A stretch of DNA of 64,000 nucleotides from Liolophura sinensis. Lineage: Eukaryota; Mollusca; Polyplacophora; Chitonida; Chitonidae. A model generated the notes under the pieces. That model made no database searches. It was given only the letters and a program-made list of their open reading frames with translations, and was not told the origin of the DNA. Positions 46,056-61,200 of the stretch are shown here, one piece after another. The DNA lies in assembly GCF_032854445.1 (NCBI RefSeq), contig NC_088300.1, forward strand, positions 57,016,984 to 57,080,983. The letters run 5' to 3'. Made by a program: the position numbers and the translations under genes. Each line of letters begins with the position of its first letter. Within the stretch, counting starts at the first letter, position 1.

Positions 46056-46236
46056 CTATGAGCGAGGACTTGAATGCTCTTCTTCAGCTAGTCCTGCTAT
46101 GTTCGGCTCAGATTTCCACTTCTTCTTGTACTGTTCCCTTCCAAATCCCTCATCGTAGTTTCCCTTTGTCTTGAACATCTGCTTGAAGTGGTTCAAGCAA
46201 TATAGTATGCCTTGGTTAACGGAGAATGTTGCGGGG
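46056..46236 (-). CDS. LIM-protein gene exon 7: end of LIM domain and C-terminus
   Basis: Acceptor GTTTTAG|CCCCG. It completes Thr679, supplies the last two ligands (CLNH), then KGNYDEGFGREQYKKKW and an acidic/Ser tail ending at TAG. Confidence 0.85.
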
Positions 46237-49200
46237 CTAAAACACAGAGCAACATTACATAAGAAACACAGAATCAACAATGTTAAAATGTAAAACCAGC
46301 CACCTCTTCAACAAGATGCACACCATCACCTGTCACACAGTCACAATATGGGTGCTAATACATGTGAATCTTGACAACTATATGTTTACATCCATCACCA
46401 TATGTCATATATCTTATATATATGCGAGATAGAAATGACAGTCTGACTCCTATGGGCTTGCTTACATGAGCTATTATATGCTTCATTCAGCATTTGAAAA
46501 GTCATGTGAATACATTTCACACAAATGTCTATGAGAGCTGTGTCTAAGCTTATTTGCATATTCACGATGTCCAAGTGAATTACTTTCTGGGCTAAACAAA
46601 TGGATTGATCTTGTGTCTGGCTGAGGTGTGTGTGGATCCAGTGTCTATTTCAGTTTATTTATTTATTTGATTGGTGGTTTACGCCATACTCAAAAATACT
46701 TCACTTATACGATGGCGGCCAGCTTTAGGGTGTGGGTTAATCAAATGTCTACATGTGTGTGGGTTGAATGTCTAAATGTGTGTGGGTTGATCAAATGTCT
46801 ACATGTGTGTGGGTTTGATCAAATGTCTATGTCTGTCTGAGCTTGATCAAAAGTTAGGCTGACTGGTGTCCTGTTATTTGAACGCTTTCATGTGATTTTT
46901 GTGGGCTAATTGAATATCTGGCTAATATGTGTCTGGGCTGAACTAATGCCAGTGTTAGCTACGCCAGTGTTAGCTCGAGTGGTGTACATATTTGTCTCTT
47001 TGAGTGAATGAATATTTGGATGAGTTGTACATTGATGAAAAAACTGGTGAGTATAAATGTTCAGGGTGAAAACTAAATACGTTATCCTCACTTGTGAGTG
47101 AGGTTGTAAATTTACATCTACATATGTGTACATACATCAGTTCTAACATTCATGTACTCACCATACAACTCAATATCACAATACAACTCAATATTAGTTC
47201 TGACATTCATGTCAGCACCATACAACTCAATATCATTTCTGACATTCATGTCCTCACCACACAACTCAATATCAGCTCTGATATTCATGTCCTCACCATA
47301 CAACTCAATATCAGTTTTGACATTCATGTCCTCACCATACAACTCAATATCAGTTCTGACATTCATGTCCTCACCATGCAACTCAATATCAGCTCTGATA
47401 TTCATGTCCTCACCATACAACTCAATATCAGCTCTTATATTCATGTCCTCACCACACAACTCAATATCAGTTCTGACATTCATGTCCTCACCACACAACT
47501 CAATATCAGTTCTGACATTCGTGTCCTCACCACACAACTCAGTGTCAGTTCTGACATTCATGTCCTCACCACACAACTCAATATCAGTTCTGACATTCAT
47601 GTCCTCAAAATACAACTCAATATCAGTATCACTCACACATCTCCAAAATGGTATTTTTTAATACTTTTCATTTTCAAACCAAGAAATATCTTTTAGCTTT
47701 TCTCCATAACCTGACTAATTAGCTTAATGACAAAGCGGCAGCATCCCCAGGGAAGGATAAAAACTCATACATGTATATGGTATGTGCAAATGACTGTCCA
47801 TCCAAAGACATAAACCAATGATAATCCTTACATTTACCATAATAACAGACGAAGTCAGGTAAATACAAGTAAACTGAATAACTCAGGGCACTATTCTATT
47901 AACTGTCAAACACTCAACCAGTAACTAATATTTCAGAGCCAGGACATTATGCTCTCAATAAATAATGCCCATAAAACTAATGCTAAATGAATTTTTTCTA
48001 GAACCAAATGCAAACTACAGGTAAAAATGCTTGAATGCTTTTTAGGGTATACGTGACTTGAAATAAATTTTAACTGTCAAAGCGATAAATTTAGACACAA
48101 GCAAGAAAACCCAAAACGACTAAAGCTGTAAAACTTCAAGACAAACATCAAATATAGCAGAAAAAGTCAAGCTTACGTTAGTCTGTTTTTGCAATGTGAG
48201 CACTTAAAACACGTCTTGTGGTAGACATTTTTGTTGAACTCCATTTTCTCCATTGCATACACGGTTTTCTGACAAGCTGCACACTTCTCTGCCTGGACTG
48301 CTCTAAAACGTGCGGGACCGCCCTCCTGGTGGGTGGCAAATTAGTAGCAAAACAGAGAGAAAAGTTACACATGAAACATTCCAAAAACACAAACACACAT
48401 TCATGTTGGCATCATGCCCCCAAATGAGGGGTGTCCGGCACATCTAACAACACAGGAACTTAGGTACAAACTGGTTAGTCTATCAACAAGGTCTTGAAAG
48501 CTCAAGATGCAAATATTTTATGCTGAAAATGCTCTTATTATTTAAGATTTCAGAGTAGGATGCAATGCTTTTCAGGTAAACATATAATAGTGTTATAAGG
48601 TAGCTGAGAATGATAAATCTGGGATACAAATAAACCAAAGGCTACATGCTTAAATACAAACTTAAAAAAAATCACAGGCAAAATATGTATATAAATTCAT
48701 ATAATATATGCAAAGAAAGGTTAGATCACATGCAAATTAACACATTCAGCCCATTAACCGAACATATGGCATATGACAGAGCTGCCTTCCACGAACCAAA
48801 ATGCTCAAAATCGGACACAGCTGAGGAGCGACTATAAAGCAACTGGACACATGGTAAATGTGTGGATTATCAACATTATTAGTAAATCACTTCTGACAAC
48901 AGGGGAAAAACAATTCATCTCAGGTGTATAAGGAGAATTGATAAATTTACTGAGGAAAAAACAAACACACAACAAAATAACAACAACTTAAATGTACATC
49001 ACTAGCCAATACAGCCATGGCTGATTACACAAATCAACTTGTGTGTAACAATGGTGAGTTAATTATGCGACAAACATAAAATTTTTGTGAATCTTGGTCA
49101 CGGTGCAGATTGTGAGTGAGCTCAGCAGTAGAGGTTTGGCTTCTGTGAGAGATCAGATTAAGAGGGGTGAAATAAGTGTAACAGTTATATCCGGGAAATG

Positions 49201-52200
49201 AGTACGTGGTTCACTCTCCTGGGAGTGAGAAGTGACGGCGCGGATTTCTTCCACTCTGGGAATGAGTATGATCAAGACAAAGAGAGATGAGTGGTGAGGT
49301 GGATGCTAAGGGGTTACTTGGTGGAATGATACTTGTATGCTGCGAGAAAAAAGTCTCACAGGTTTAAACTCTTAGATTAGATTCACAGGTTTAAAACTCC
49401 AGATTAGATGTGTAAATGTTATCTGAAAATATTCTCCCTCAGATCCTCAACTCAAATTTGACTCCTAGCTGAACAACTTGATATATCAAGTTTTGTCCCA
49501 TTTAAATATACTCTTCAGCATGCAATAAAAGACATATGTACATATTTCTAATTTCTTCTATGTTTGGATTTTCTCACATGCAGTAATTACTTGAAAGTAT
49601 AAATGTGTGTACCTGTAACACCAAAAGGTAAGGGTTTGAAATATCTTGATAAAATTGCACACAAAGCTAAAAAAGCGAGCAAAATTAAAGTTGCCCCATG
49701 AAAGGAATTTGATGCTCAGAACATGAATATTCTGACACATGCATCTACGTGTATGTATATTGTGTTACTGTTTGATGACTATGAGTCATTATTCAGATTA
49801 TCTGAAACGCTCTCACTCTCTGGCAGTTGTAATTGCAGGATCACAACTGGTCAGTGTGAGGTGACGAGGGGCACTGTGTGTAAGTCTTTGAGTGAATGGG
49901 GCCTGGCCGAGTAACAGCAAAGCTACAAAATCATTGTCTGTTTTGACAGGGATAGCTGTGTATAAGCCAGAGAAACATCACAGTTTTACACATACAAGTA
50001 TTAACCCCACCATGGCCCATGGAAGAAACACATGCACTCTGAAGTGAAACAAAATAAAAACAACACAAAACCAGGTAAAGCTGTCAATTTTGCACGGTCA
50101 GGAGGTGAAAGTGTTTCCCAACAAAAAATGTGCAACCAGATGATTAACCAACCTTAGCAGAGGCCGGCATTTTCGGGCTGGGTGCAGTCGCACTATAAAG
50201 TTGGGGTGCTTCCTAAAATCATGGGATCAGAAAGGTGACATGAGAGCAAGGTAAATGTAACAGAGAGACATGTAACTTTTACTGACACCTGGATTCCCAT
50301 CAGAAGGCCACCTTGCTAGAAAACTAAGATCAGGAGTTGTGGACCAGAAATGTGGGTAGGTCTTTGACCACATGGTTTCCCAGTGGCAATGAACAAACCA
50401 TGATGTAAGAGGATATGTGATAGCCTCTAGCAACATTTCCACTCTTAAGCCCTAGTTACCAGTGAGGTGTTATACTAATCTTGAGGTTCCTAAATCTTTC
50501 TGGTTCGTGAACAGAAAATACAAAAGTTCAAAAATTATCTGAAGATTTACTGTAAATATATGACCTTTTCAACCCCTTCTTTCAGTGGAATTTATGCATA
50601 TATTTATTATGAAAATGAGGCCAAAAATGACTTGTCTTTGTTACTGAAGATGCAAACTTCACATAACTGTCCAAATTATTTCTTTACACTCCATATGTTC
50701 AGAATGTTTCAAATTAGCGGTTGCTGAGGTAGTTGAAAATGCTGAAGAATTAGAGTAATATTTTACAGACCAACTACATGGTGGTGCTTTCATAATACAG
50801 TAAGGAATCCTACTAAATGACGCCCATTTATACTTAGTCCATTAACTGTGATATAAGTTTGGTAAAACTGCAGCATTGCACAACCCTGATTTGGAGTGGT
50901 TATAGTGTGGAAATGATACAGAGAGGCAGGAAAAGACACATGAAATTTATACATTATACAAAAAGATGTCATTACACCTCCAATAAGGTGATAAGAGAAA
51001 TGGGATATGGTCAGAAAAAGATGATATGCCTGTATATAACACAGAAGAGCGCAAATGAAGAAAAAATATATATATAAATGCACATTTATACCATATTATG
51101 GTGGACAGACTACCTCTGCCTTTAGAAATGTCTTCTTACATTTTGGAGGTTTTCATAATCTTGGTATTAGTCGTAAGAAACCATTATTCTTGATATTTCA
51201 CAAAGCAGAAATAGCCTATCCCTCATCAGGGTGCTTCACCAAGCAGCTGCATGTACATGTATCAACAGTGGCTACAACAACTGACAGTACATGTATTTAG
51301 TATCACATCCAGGCACACTCCAGAGCATTGTATCCCTTCTACTATTAACTATACACCTTAAATCACCAAACACACTGAGCTGTCTTGAGTAACAAAGTGA
51401 TTCTAAAAGGTCACTTGGACCTCTGAAAGTAAAAATTTCAGAATCCAAGAAAACATCTACACGATAAAATTAACAAGTGTTAATTTCGGAAAGTCATTCC
51501 AAATATCCACTATGACAAACCAAGCAACACCACTGCTGAATAGACGAGAAAATAGACTGAAATACTTGTGCTGAAGAACTCGCCTCCCTAAACTGCTACA
51601 GTTATAAACACCATGCCAATAACCAGGCTCTGAAACTCCCTCAAAACACAGAGGCTATTACAGAACATCTCCAACATCCTAAATTTAGGACATGAACAAC
51701 AACACTCCTTAAACAATCTATTCCGTAAAGGATAAAATGGGAAAATTTGCATGCTTCACCTGAAACTTGGATTTCTTACCTTCCTAAGTGGCTTTGGCTG
51801 CTCTTTTGCTTTGGCTTCATGTTGAATAGTCTGGAACCTGGCTAACAAATGTTTGGTGGTGCTTGGTGCTGGCATACCGGCTTCGTAGTCTGTGTCTGCT
51901 TCCCTTACCACATCTGCCCGGTGCTGTGGGATGTTCTCCGAGACCCCACCGCTGGACTGCTGGTACTGTTCAGGCATATCTGTTGGCAGGACACCCTTAG
52001 GGCTGCGAGGTTCTTCACGCGGAGGGGTGAATTCCTTAAAAGAGCGATCGTGAGGAGACTTTGGGGAGACAGGAGACTGAGACTTGGTACTCTCGCTTAG
52101 CTGGCGGAATCGAGCCACCATATTTCTGGCCATTCCACGTTCAGGTAGCTCCTCCTCAAAGTGGTCTGCAGCACGAACCACATCATCTCTGTGCTGGGGC

Positions 52201-55200
52201 TGGTTCTCAAACACTCCACCTTCCGCTTTCCTGTCATAATCCGGGACAAACTTTTCAGGGTTGTTCTCAAACACCCCACCATCCCTGGGAGGAGTGAAGG
52301 CCTTCATCTGCCTGGGAGCCCCAGAGGATTGATGGCCAGAAGATTCCATCTGCTTAAATTTGGCCAGCATGTTTCTTGCTGCCCCTTGATGTGGTAGTCC
52401 ATCATCGTCCATCCGATCTTCTGCTCTGACAACATCGGGCAGTCTTTCAGGCTGACTCTCGTACACAACGGAGGCATCACGTGGAGGAGTTATCTGTCGT
52501 AATCCTCCTGTAGAAGCTGTCTTTACACGGCCTGCCTCTGCTTCCTTCTGGCGGAATAAAGCGGCTGCACTTTTTGTAAATCCTTGCTGTGGCAACTGAT
52601 TGTCTTCTTCAAGTTGCTGACCGGATCTCACAACATCTGGGCGAATATCAGGCTGACTCTCAAACACGCCTGATTCTGCTTTCCCCACATACTTCTCCAC
52701 GCGCCTGGTGGGTTCACTTACATATTCTACCTTGCCTGACGGGGGAGGGGTTATCTCTCTCACGCCTTTAGGGGTGGGCACATACCCGGCACCAGACTCC
52801 ATTTGCTTAAACTTTGACAGAACATCTCGGGTAGAGCCTGTTGATGGAAGATCAGCAAAAGCATCTCCTTCACCAGAGCGGACCACATCTGGATTAATCT
52901 GTGGTTCATTCTCAAACACGCCCCCTTCTACGGATTGAATCTCGTCAATGACAGAGGTCCTCTGTCTAGGAGCATTGTCTTTTATTTTGCCTGTTTGGAA
53001 TTTCTCCCATATTTCCTTGGATGCTCCAGGCTTGGGCATGTAAATGCCTTCATCAACAACATCATCAGCACGCACCACGTCTGGATTCCTCGTCACCTCA
53101 GTTTCGTACACCACACGGGTGCCCTCTGAAGGCGGAGTTATCTCCCTCATTGGCTTCCTCTCTTTCTGGGAGTTCTGGTCGCCCTTGGCTACACTTTCAA
53201 ACTTGTTCCTCAGAGATCCTGCAGCAGCAGACTGTCTCACCTGGTCAAGTTCATCTGGGCTCACTGTGGACACCTTCTGGGACTCAACTCCTGTCTCAAA
53301 TTTGTTCTTAAAGTTTGACAACTCTGAAAACTGAATCTGAATAAAAAAAAAAATGAAACCCAGCAATTAAGTTATGAAAAAAAAATCCACATTTATCAGA
53401 AATACATGTACTTCCATACTACTAAATGACTGATAAAAACATGAATACATAGACTAAACAAGTACAGAATAACACAAGTATGTTATTGACCATGGAACAC
53501 TCACAACAATCCTACATGCTCCACAATTATATAACTTGAATCAACCACATCTGTGGCTACATGCATATTATGAGAGTGGACTGGTATCTGACTAAAACTG
53601 GTAAATATGGGAGACAATATACAATGTAATACTAGATGTGTGACAGCTGCTGGTCAAGCTTGTGGGCTTGTGTTGCATGCCTGGAACAGTTATCTGCCTA
53701 CATGCCTTCTATCTATGAACAAACAGGAACCTATTGTATAGTGAATGGATGGGGGGTAGATTATTATTCCTGTGTTCAAGTGAAGTCATTTTCATGTCAT
53801 CTGACATGAAGTACATGACTAACATTGAATAGGGACACGTGTAGCATGACATAATCATGTTAGCCATGCTTCCTTTGTTACATCATACTTTACCAGGCTT
53901 TATCTACATAATTTGTTCTATTTTAAAAGCCAGCATGGGCATGTATTGCATGTCAGTGAGATAAAGGTACACTGTAGATTACACAGTGGTACCACAATAA
54001 GACAAATGTGATTTTTCTTTTAGTGTGATGAACCTGGCAGTGTATTTCATCAAACTATTCACAGTGCTTCCCATATGATCCTGGAGAATTGGAGGCTTCT
54101 TTTACATTAAACTGATAAGCAAAGCCAACACAGGATGGTCTTACTGTTTCTTTGTTTCTTGTTTCTCGCAAAATGTTGGGATCCCTTTCTACTTCATCAT
54201 CCACACCATTCTGTTGTAAAGGTGCATCTCTGTCAAATTGAAAAAGTTAACAATTTACCATACACATTAAACTCAACAAAGTTTAAATACCAAAACTCAA
54301 ATACATTGTTTTAAATAATGTACTACATACATATAAATAAATAATAATGTGTTTAACATCATGCAGCACAAGAATCATAGCTCTCAGATTCACCCCAAAA
54401 ATGACTGCCTAATAATCTCTAAATCATGCATGCATGTACAGCTTGCATTTGATTTGTTTATTTATTTGATTGGTGATTGCCGTGCTCATGAATATTTCAC
54501 TTATGCAACAGCGGCCAGCATTATGGTGAGAGGAAATTGGGCAGAGCCTGACGGAAACCCACAACCATCCACATGTTGCTGTCAGACCTTCCCATGTACA
54601 CATGCATTTAAAAAAACTGTGTGTATTTGAAATACATGAAGTTATTATACAACTGGTTCACAGTGTTTATCCTAGCATTAACTTATGTCCTTTTATAAAC
54701 AAAATGAGCTATTAGTTGTAACTATTCAACCATACAGAACTTGTATACAAAAGGTAATGTGACTCAGGCCGGATTGACACAATGCCATTTGTAGTACCAG
54801 ATTCAAAAATACAACCAAATCGCAATGTCATGAGATCTGGGCTCGGCTTATCAAGCATTATCTGGCAAGCTCTGATGTTCCAATATGCACTGTGAATGAG
54901 AATTTGTCAACAATGTGGTCTGTCTGAGGAAAGCCTACAGTGCACCTTAGTGGAAATTTTAGCCACATGCTTCAATTGTGTAGAATAGGGAATGCCCTAC
55001 TTTCATGTGACAAGTCGTAAACAACCAGTCAGAAAATGTGTGGTTGTGAAGAAAGCTTAGGCTGTCAGTTAGGGAGAGGGTCATGACCCTAAGCAGAAAT
55101 TTCACTTCATGGATTGGGGCCATAACTCACCCAAAAAATGGCGATCTCAGCTGTCCAGGTGTAACCTCCTCCTTTACACTTCTTGAGGTTTCCTGCTGTT

Positions 55201-58200
55201 CATCTGTAAGTTAACAAGAAAATTGTACACCAAAAAACAACACAAGACCTATGTCAAACAGTATTCACTTTACACAGCTTGCAATTTGTTAATCTGTCAA
55301 GATCAATACTACGCTAACACAGCAGTCTGTGTCAAGTGTATGAAGATATTCAGGGGAGATAATCCACTGGAAGGGGAGGCAAATACACAGACAACTGCAA
55401 GCCATCACACTATAGCCTTTATCAGGCATGTACACAATGAGTGACAGGGTGCAACATGTTTGTCTTGTCACACTTTACAAGCGTTTGCTGATATACACAG
55501 ATGTATTTTTCCATGCAGAGTTGTTTTTCATGTGTAACTCACAATAATTTTACACTCAGATCATTCAAACAAGGTAACGATATCTGTACATATCTACACT
55601 GTCCATGCCACAGCATAGACTATCTGATATGTTACATGGCATCATGACACATTCAACAGCTCTCTGTACATACAAATGCCAGTTCAAGTTATGAACATGG
55701 TTTTGTTCTTGTTCAGACAAGTTTGCCACTTTGGCCAAATATGACCAAATCTGAGAGATAAAAACCCAGCTGAGCAAGAATCCATACATGTTATGTAGCT
55801 TTAGCTTATAACCAAAATGAACATTGTCAAGTTCAAACAATAAAGACACTGCCAGGTTCCAGTTACACAGACACTGCCAGGTTCCAGCTACACAGACACT
55901 GCCAGGTTCCAGCTACACAGACACTGCCAGGTTCCAGCTACACAGACACTGCCAGGTTCCAGCTCCATAGACACTGCCAGGTTCCCACTACACAGAAACT
56001 GCAAAGATCTGATTGACCATTCCTTGAACACCAGGTATTATGATTTGTAGCTTTGTTATACATTTCTGCCTGAAAATATGGAAAATATTTGGAAAACCCA
56101 CTGTGACACCTCAGTCTCACCATGTTTACCCTGAATATCACATGACACACATGATCACCTATCCTTGATACTATGCACTTTCAACACTGTATGCATATAC
56201 ATGTAATTAAAGCACATAATGGCTATGAATTCACACATTGCACTGACATAGAAGATGTTTTGCTTTGCAATCAGATACGCCTAATTTGTGAATAGTTACA
56301 AGTGCAAGTCTATTAGGTGTTTGTGAAGTCAAGCCGAAATGGGAAGAAAAGGTAAAAGAATTTACCTTAAAATTCCAGTAGAAATTTCGACTTCAGTCAG
56401 TGCACCTAAACTGTCACTGCTGTGAAAGCCTTACCTGATATGGTTATATACAGCGGAGATAATGTAACACCACTCAATGTGACAAACACTCCCCGCTGAG
56501 TGAGCTAACAGTTACATGTAGGTCTAGGTTTAGAAGTTCCCATCACAACCTGGCCTGGGGCCCAGGACTGCCTATTCAGCTATACCATCATGTATTCATA
56601 ATCAACAAACCCACCATGTAAGGTCACACCTATTTATGCTTACACGGATCACTGCCTACAAAAATGTCTGTCTCTGGATCACCGGGACTAGACACTCACA
56701 TAATGACAAACCTCTTGTTAAAATGAGAAATGTAATGTGTGTGTGTGTATTTACCCTAAATTACTTTACATGTACACACAGTTATCAGAGATTAAACATT
56801 AGCATGGGCATCACGGGACAGGCAGCCGAACAATACGTATGCACTTTATAATGGCATACACTCAAAGCATGTGCTGTCTATAGACAACTACAATCCCCCA
56901 AATAATGGTCATATCACTGTGATTTGTCAGTGTATGCATACAAAAGTATCATATACTGTACATTACAATCTTATTCATGTAATATGCTCTGTTCTGGCTC
57001 AGTTGTGTAAAGTGTTGCACTCAATGAACATCATACATCCTTGACTTAAGAAGTTGTGTGTTTAGCTGCACCTTTATAAAAATCTCACTCCTTACAACAC
57101 TGTTGCTAGGGGACAAATCTGCTTTAATAAGTTAATATAATGAGGCATGCTGTACACAGTTTATTAGCCTCTGATAGCATGTGACCTTTGCAATTTAGGA
57201 ACAGACAGTGTGATGCTGCATGATAAAAAATATGAACCATATCAGCATAATTACATGATAAGCTAAGCTAAGTGCAAAGAATTTACAAAATATAAAGTTT
57301 TTTCTTGACTGAAACTTTTAAAAAAATGTACAGACCTCTGTCTGTTGTTTTGTGAGACATCTGAGGGACACATTTGTGACTGAGTTATAATGAAAGGCAT
57401 GTTGGGTCATGTAAGTGTGTTATAACCAGAGAAAGACGTACATTGTATCATACACTTTTTCAGCTATGGTTACCTGCCAAATGGTAGTTATTCACCCAAG
57501 GCAATGTCCATTTTCTTAGCACCTAGACTGCTGATATGTGTACATATTACCTTCTTAAATATTGTAAATGATCATCCCAAATTTCATTTCTGGAATCAAA
57601 CAAATGGCAAAATACTACCTTTGTTGCTGAAACCTTTTTTTAAGTAGGATATCTCTACAGTACGTCAAAACAGCTTGTTTTCCTCATACATTTGAACAAA
57701 CTGATACTTGTGAAAGAAGAAAGAGACATAACTGTTGTTCTTGATATAAATTGAAGCACATGTATTAAAAGCATTAGCACACAAATGCACAACTTTATAG
57801 CAACATTAATGCAAGGCAGTCCTCTTTGATTTTTCTCTTAATGCTCTTACCAGATAATGGGGTAAGAGGGATTAGCAGCTATAACAGTGTATACTTTACG
57901 AAAAGTGGAAACTGAGCAGTCAACTGAGTTAGAACTGTCACTCATATATCAATGTTACTAATTATCAAAGAGTATGCTATTTTAAAAAGTATGCTTCAAT
58001 TTATATCAAGAACAACAGTAATGTCTTTTTCTTCTTTCACAAATATCAGTTTTCCAATGTATGAGGAAAACAAGCTTTAGTTATGAAGAGGACTTTTTGT
58101 CCTACAACCCAGGCAAAATCAGAATCAGGGCAAAATATACAACTTAATCATGGGCAAAATACTAGGTGATATACTATACCCACTGAAATTTTAGGTGATT

Positions 58201-61200
58201 TACTATACCTACTGAAATTTTAGGTGATTTACTATACCCACTGAAATTTTAGGTGATTTACTATACCTACTGAAATATTAGGTGATTTACTATACCTACT
58301 GAAATTTTAGGTGATTTACTATACCTATTGAAATTTTAGGTGATTTACTATACCCACTGAAATATTAGGTGATTTACTATACCTACTGAAATTTTAGGTG
58401 ATTTACTATACCTACTGAAATATTAGGTGATTTACTATACCTACTGAAATATTAGGTGATTTACTATACCTACTGAAATTTTAGGTCATTTACTATATCC
58501 ATTGAAATATGAGAAATAATGATGTAGTTTTAATGCTGAAAAGACCAGATATTGGTCTTTGAACTTCATGTTCATTCACCAACTGGATATTGGTACAAAG
58601 TGAATGTGAAGCCTTGTTGTTACAGGTCTGTATAGGGGGTCATGTACATGTACACGTGTATAACCACACTTTATATTTGCACACAGCAAAGCAAACTTCA
58701 AAGTTCCTCTGTTCACTCTTATGTGTACATATTAGATGAATAGGGTGTGTCAGGAGGTAAATTACAGTTTACCAGGAAAGAAGCCAACATCTAATCAGAA
58801 TGAGTGGCATGATAATTACATGTACCTATTAAGAAACTGTAACTACCTATAAAGTCTATGATCTCTCTCTGCTACAGGTGACATGATTCTCACATCAAAG
58901 TCCCCACACCTGAATAGGTAGCCTACCATGTACATGTTACCACTGATAGATTCAAGATCAGCTTTAATAGCTAAATGGGAAAACCACTCAGCTTTTATTT
59001 AAACAAAGATAGTTGCAGAGCTGTTCTGCATACAAAAGACAAGGCTGGCTAGAAGACAAAAATGTCACCTTAACAGCAAGTGAATGCACATTGTTCTTGT
59101 CTGGTATGCAACACGATCCACACTGTTAGCCAAAAATAGAATCTATTTAAGTGCCACCTGCACTGAGTGAGGTGTCAAAGACAGGAGACAATGTGGTTAC
59201 CTAAGTCAGGCAGTTTGTGGTGAGGGTAAATGTAAGAGGTCCTGCAGATAGGTACATGAATAGCCTCCTATCAACATCCATAATGACCTGATTTACCAGC
59301 ACGACAAGCTCTCTCACCTGAACAGGCGGTCACTGATGTGAAAAGCTGCTTGTTACAATCAATGGCAGGCCAGAAAACAATTACCTCTCCCTCGTCTTAT
59401 TCAGACTTCATCCCGATTGTGAAGATATCACTCCACCTCTCACATAGTTACCCACAGGATTTACTTATCAATATCTCCATCTTCACCAAAGTCTACTCAT
59501 TATGCAAATCCTTCTACATCGTGTAGTTTAACCTGGCCATGTCTTGGTAGTTCAAAGTTGGTCATGGCCATGTCTTGGTAGTTCAAAGTTGGTCATGGCC
59601 ATGCTGCCTTACTTGGCCAGATCTGTAGTCTAAACTTGTAATATCTTAGTATAACTTAGTTATGTTAATAAAGTCTAACTTGACCATACATCTGAAGTTT
59701 AACTTGGTCTATGTCAATGTACTCTAAACTGGCCATGTCTCTGCAGGCTTACTTGATCACGTCTCAGTATTCCAAACTTGACAGTCACTGTAAATAACTT
59801 GGTCATGTCAATGTACTCTAAACTGGCCATGTCTCTGCAGACTTACTTGATCATGTCTTAGTATTCTAAACCTGACAGTCACAGTAACTAACTTGGTCAT
59901 GTCAATGTACTCTAAACTGGCCATGTCTCTGCAGTCTAACTTGGTCATGTCTTAGTATTCTAAACTTGACAGTCACTGTAACTAACTTGTCCATGTCTAT
60001 GTACCCTAAACTGGCCATGTCTCTGCAGTCTTACTTGGTCATGTCTTAGTATTCTAAACTTGACAGTCACTGTAACTAACTTGGCCATGCTTCTGCAGTC
60101 TAACTTGGCCATGTCTCTGCAGCCTAACTTGGTCATGTCTTAGTATTCCAAACTTGACAGTCAATGTAACTAACTTGTCCATGTCTATGTACTCTAAATT
60201 GGCCATGTCTCTGCAGTCTAACTTGGTCATGTCTTGGTATTCTAAACTTGACAGTCACTGTAACTAACTTGGCCATGTTTCTGCAGTCTAACTTGGCCAT
60301 GTCTCTGCAGTCTAACTTGGTCATGTCTTGGTATTCTAAACTTGACAGTCACAGTAACTAACTTTGTCCATGTTTATGTACTCTAAATTGGCCATGTCTC
60401 TGCAGTCTAACTTGATCATGTCTTAGTATTCCAAACTTGACAGTCACTGTAAATAACTTGGTCATGTCAATGTACTCTAAATTGGCCATGTCTCTGCAGT
60501 CTAACTTGGTCATGTCTTGGTATTCTAAACTTGACAGTCACTGTAACTAACTTGGCCATGTTTTTGCAGTCTAACTTGGCCATTTCTCTGCAGTCTAACT
60601 TGGTCATGTCTTGGTATTCTAAACTTGACAGTCACTGTAACTAACTTGTCCATGTCCTCTAAACTGGACATGTCTCTGCAGTCTAACTTGGTCATGTCTT
60701 GGTGTTCTAAACTTGACAGTCACTGTAACTAACTTGGCCATGTTTCTGCAGTCTAACTTGGCCATTTCTCTGCAGTCTAACTTGGTCATGTCTTGGTATT
60801 CTAAACTTGACAGTCACTGTAACTAACTTGGCCATGTTTCTGCAGTCTAACTTGGCCATGTCTCTGCAGTCTAACTTGGTCATGTCTTGGTATTCTAAAC
60901 TTGACAGTCACAGTAACTAACTTTGTCCATGTTTATGTACTCTAAATTGGCCATGTCTCTGCAGTCTAATTTGATCATGTCTTAGTATTCCGAACTTGAC
61001 AGTCACTGTAAATAACTTGGTCATGTCAATGTACTCTAAATTGGCCATGTCTCTGCAGTCTAACTTGGTCATGTCTTGGTATTCTAAACTTGACAGTCAC
61101 TGTAAATAACTTGGCCATGTTTCTGCAGTCTAACTTGGCCATGTCTCTGCAGCCTAACTTGGTCATGTCTTAGTATTCCAAACTTGACAGTCACTGTAAC

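Noticed and set aside
47094-47696. Open frames of 169-200 codons with a 13-residue repeat on both strands
   Set aside because: Produced by a 39-base minisatellite in an intron. A period divisible by 3 opens several frames at once.
51849-53334. Plus-strand open frames opposite the repeat exon of the LIM protein
   Set aside because: The minus strand holds a 519-codon exon with matching splice phases and repeats. The plus frames are its shadows.
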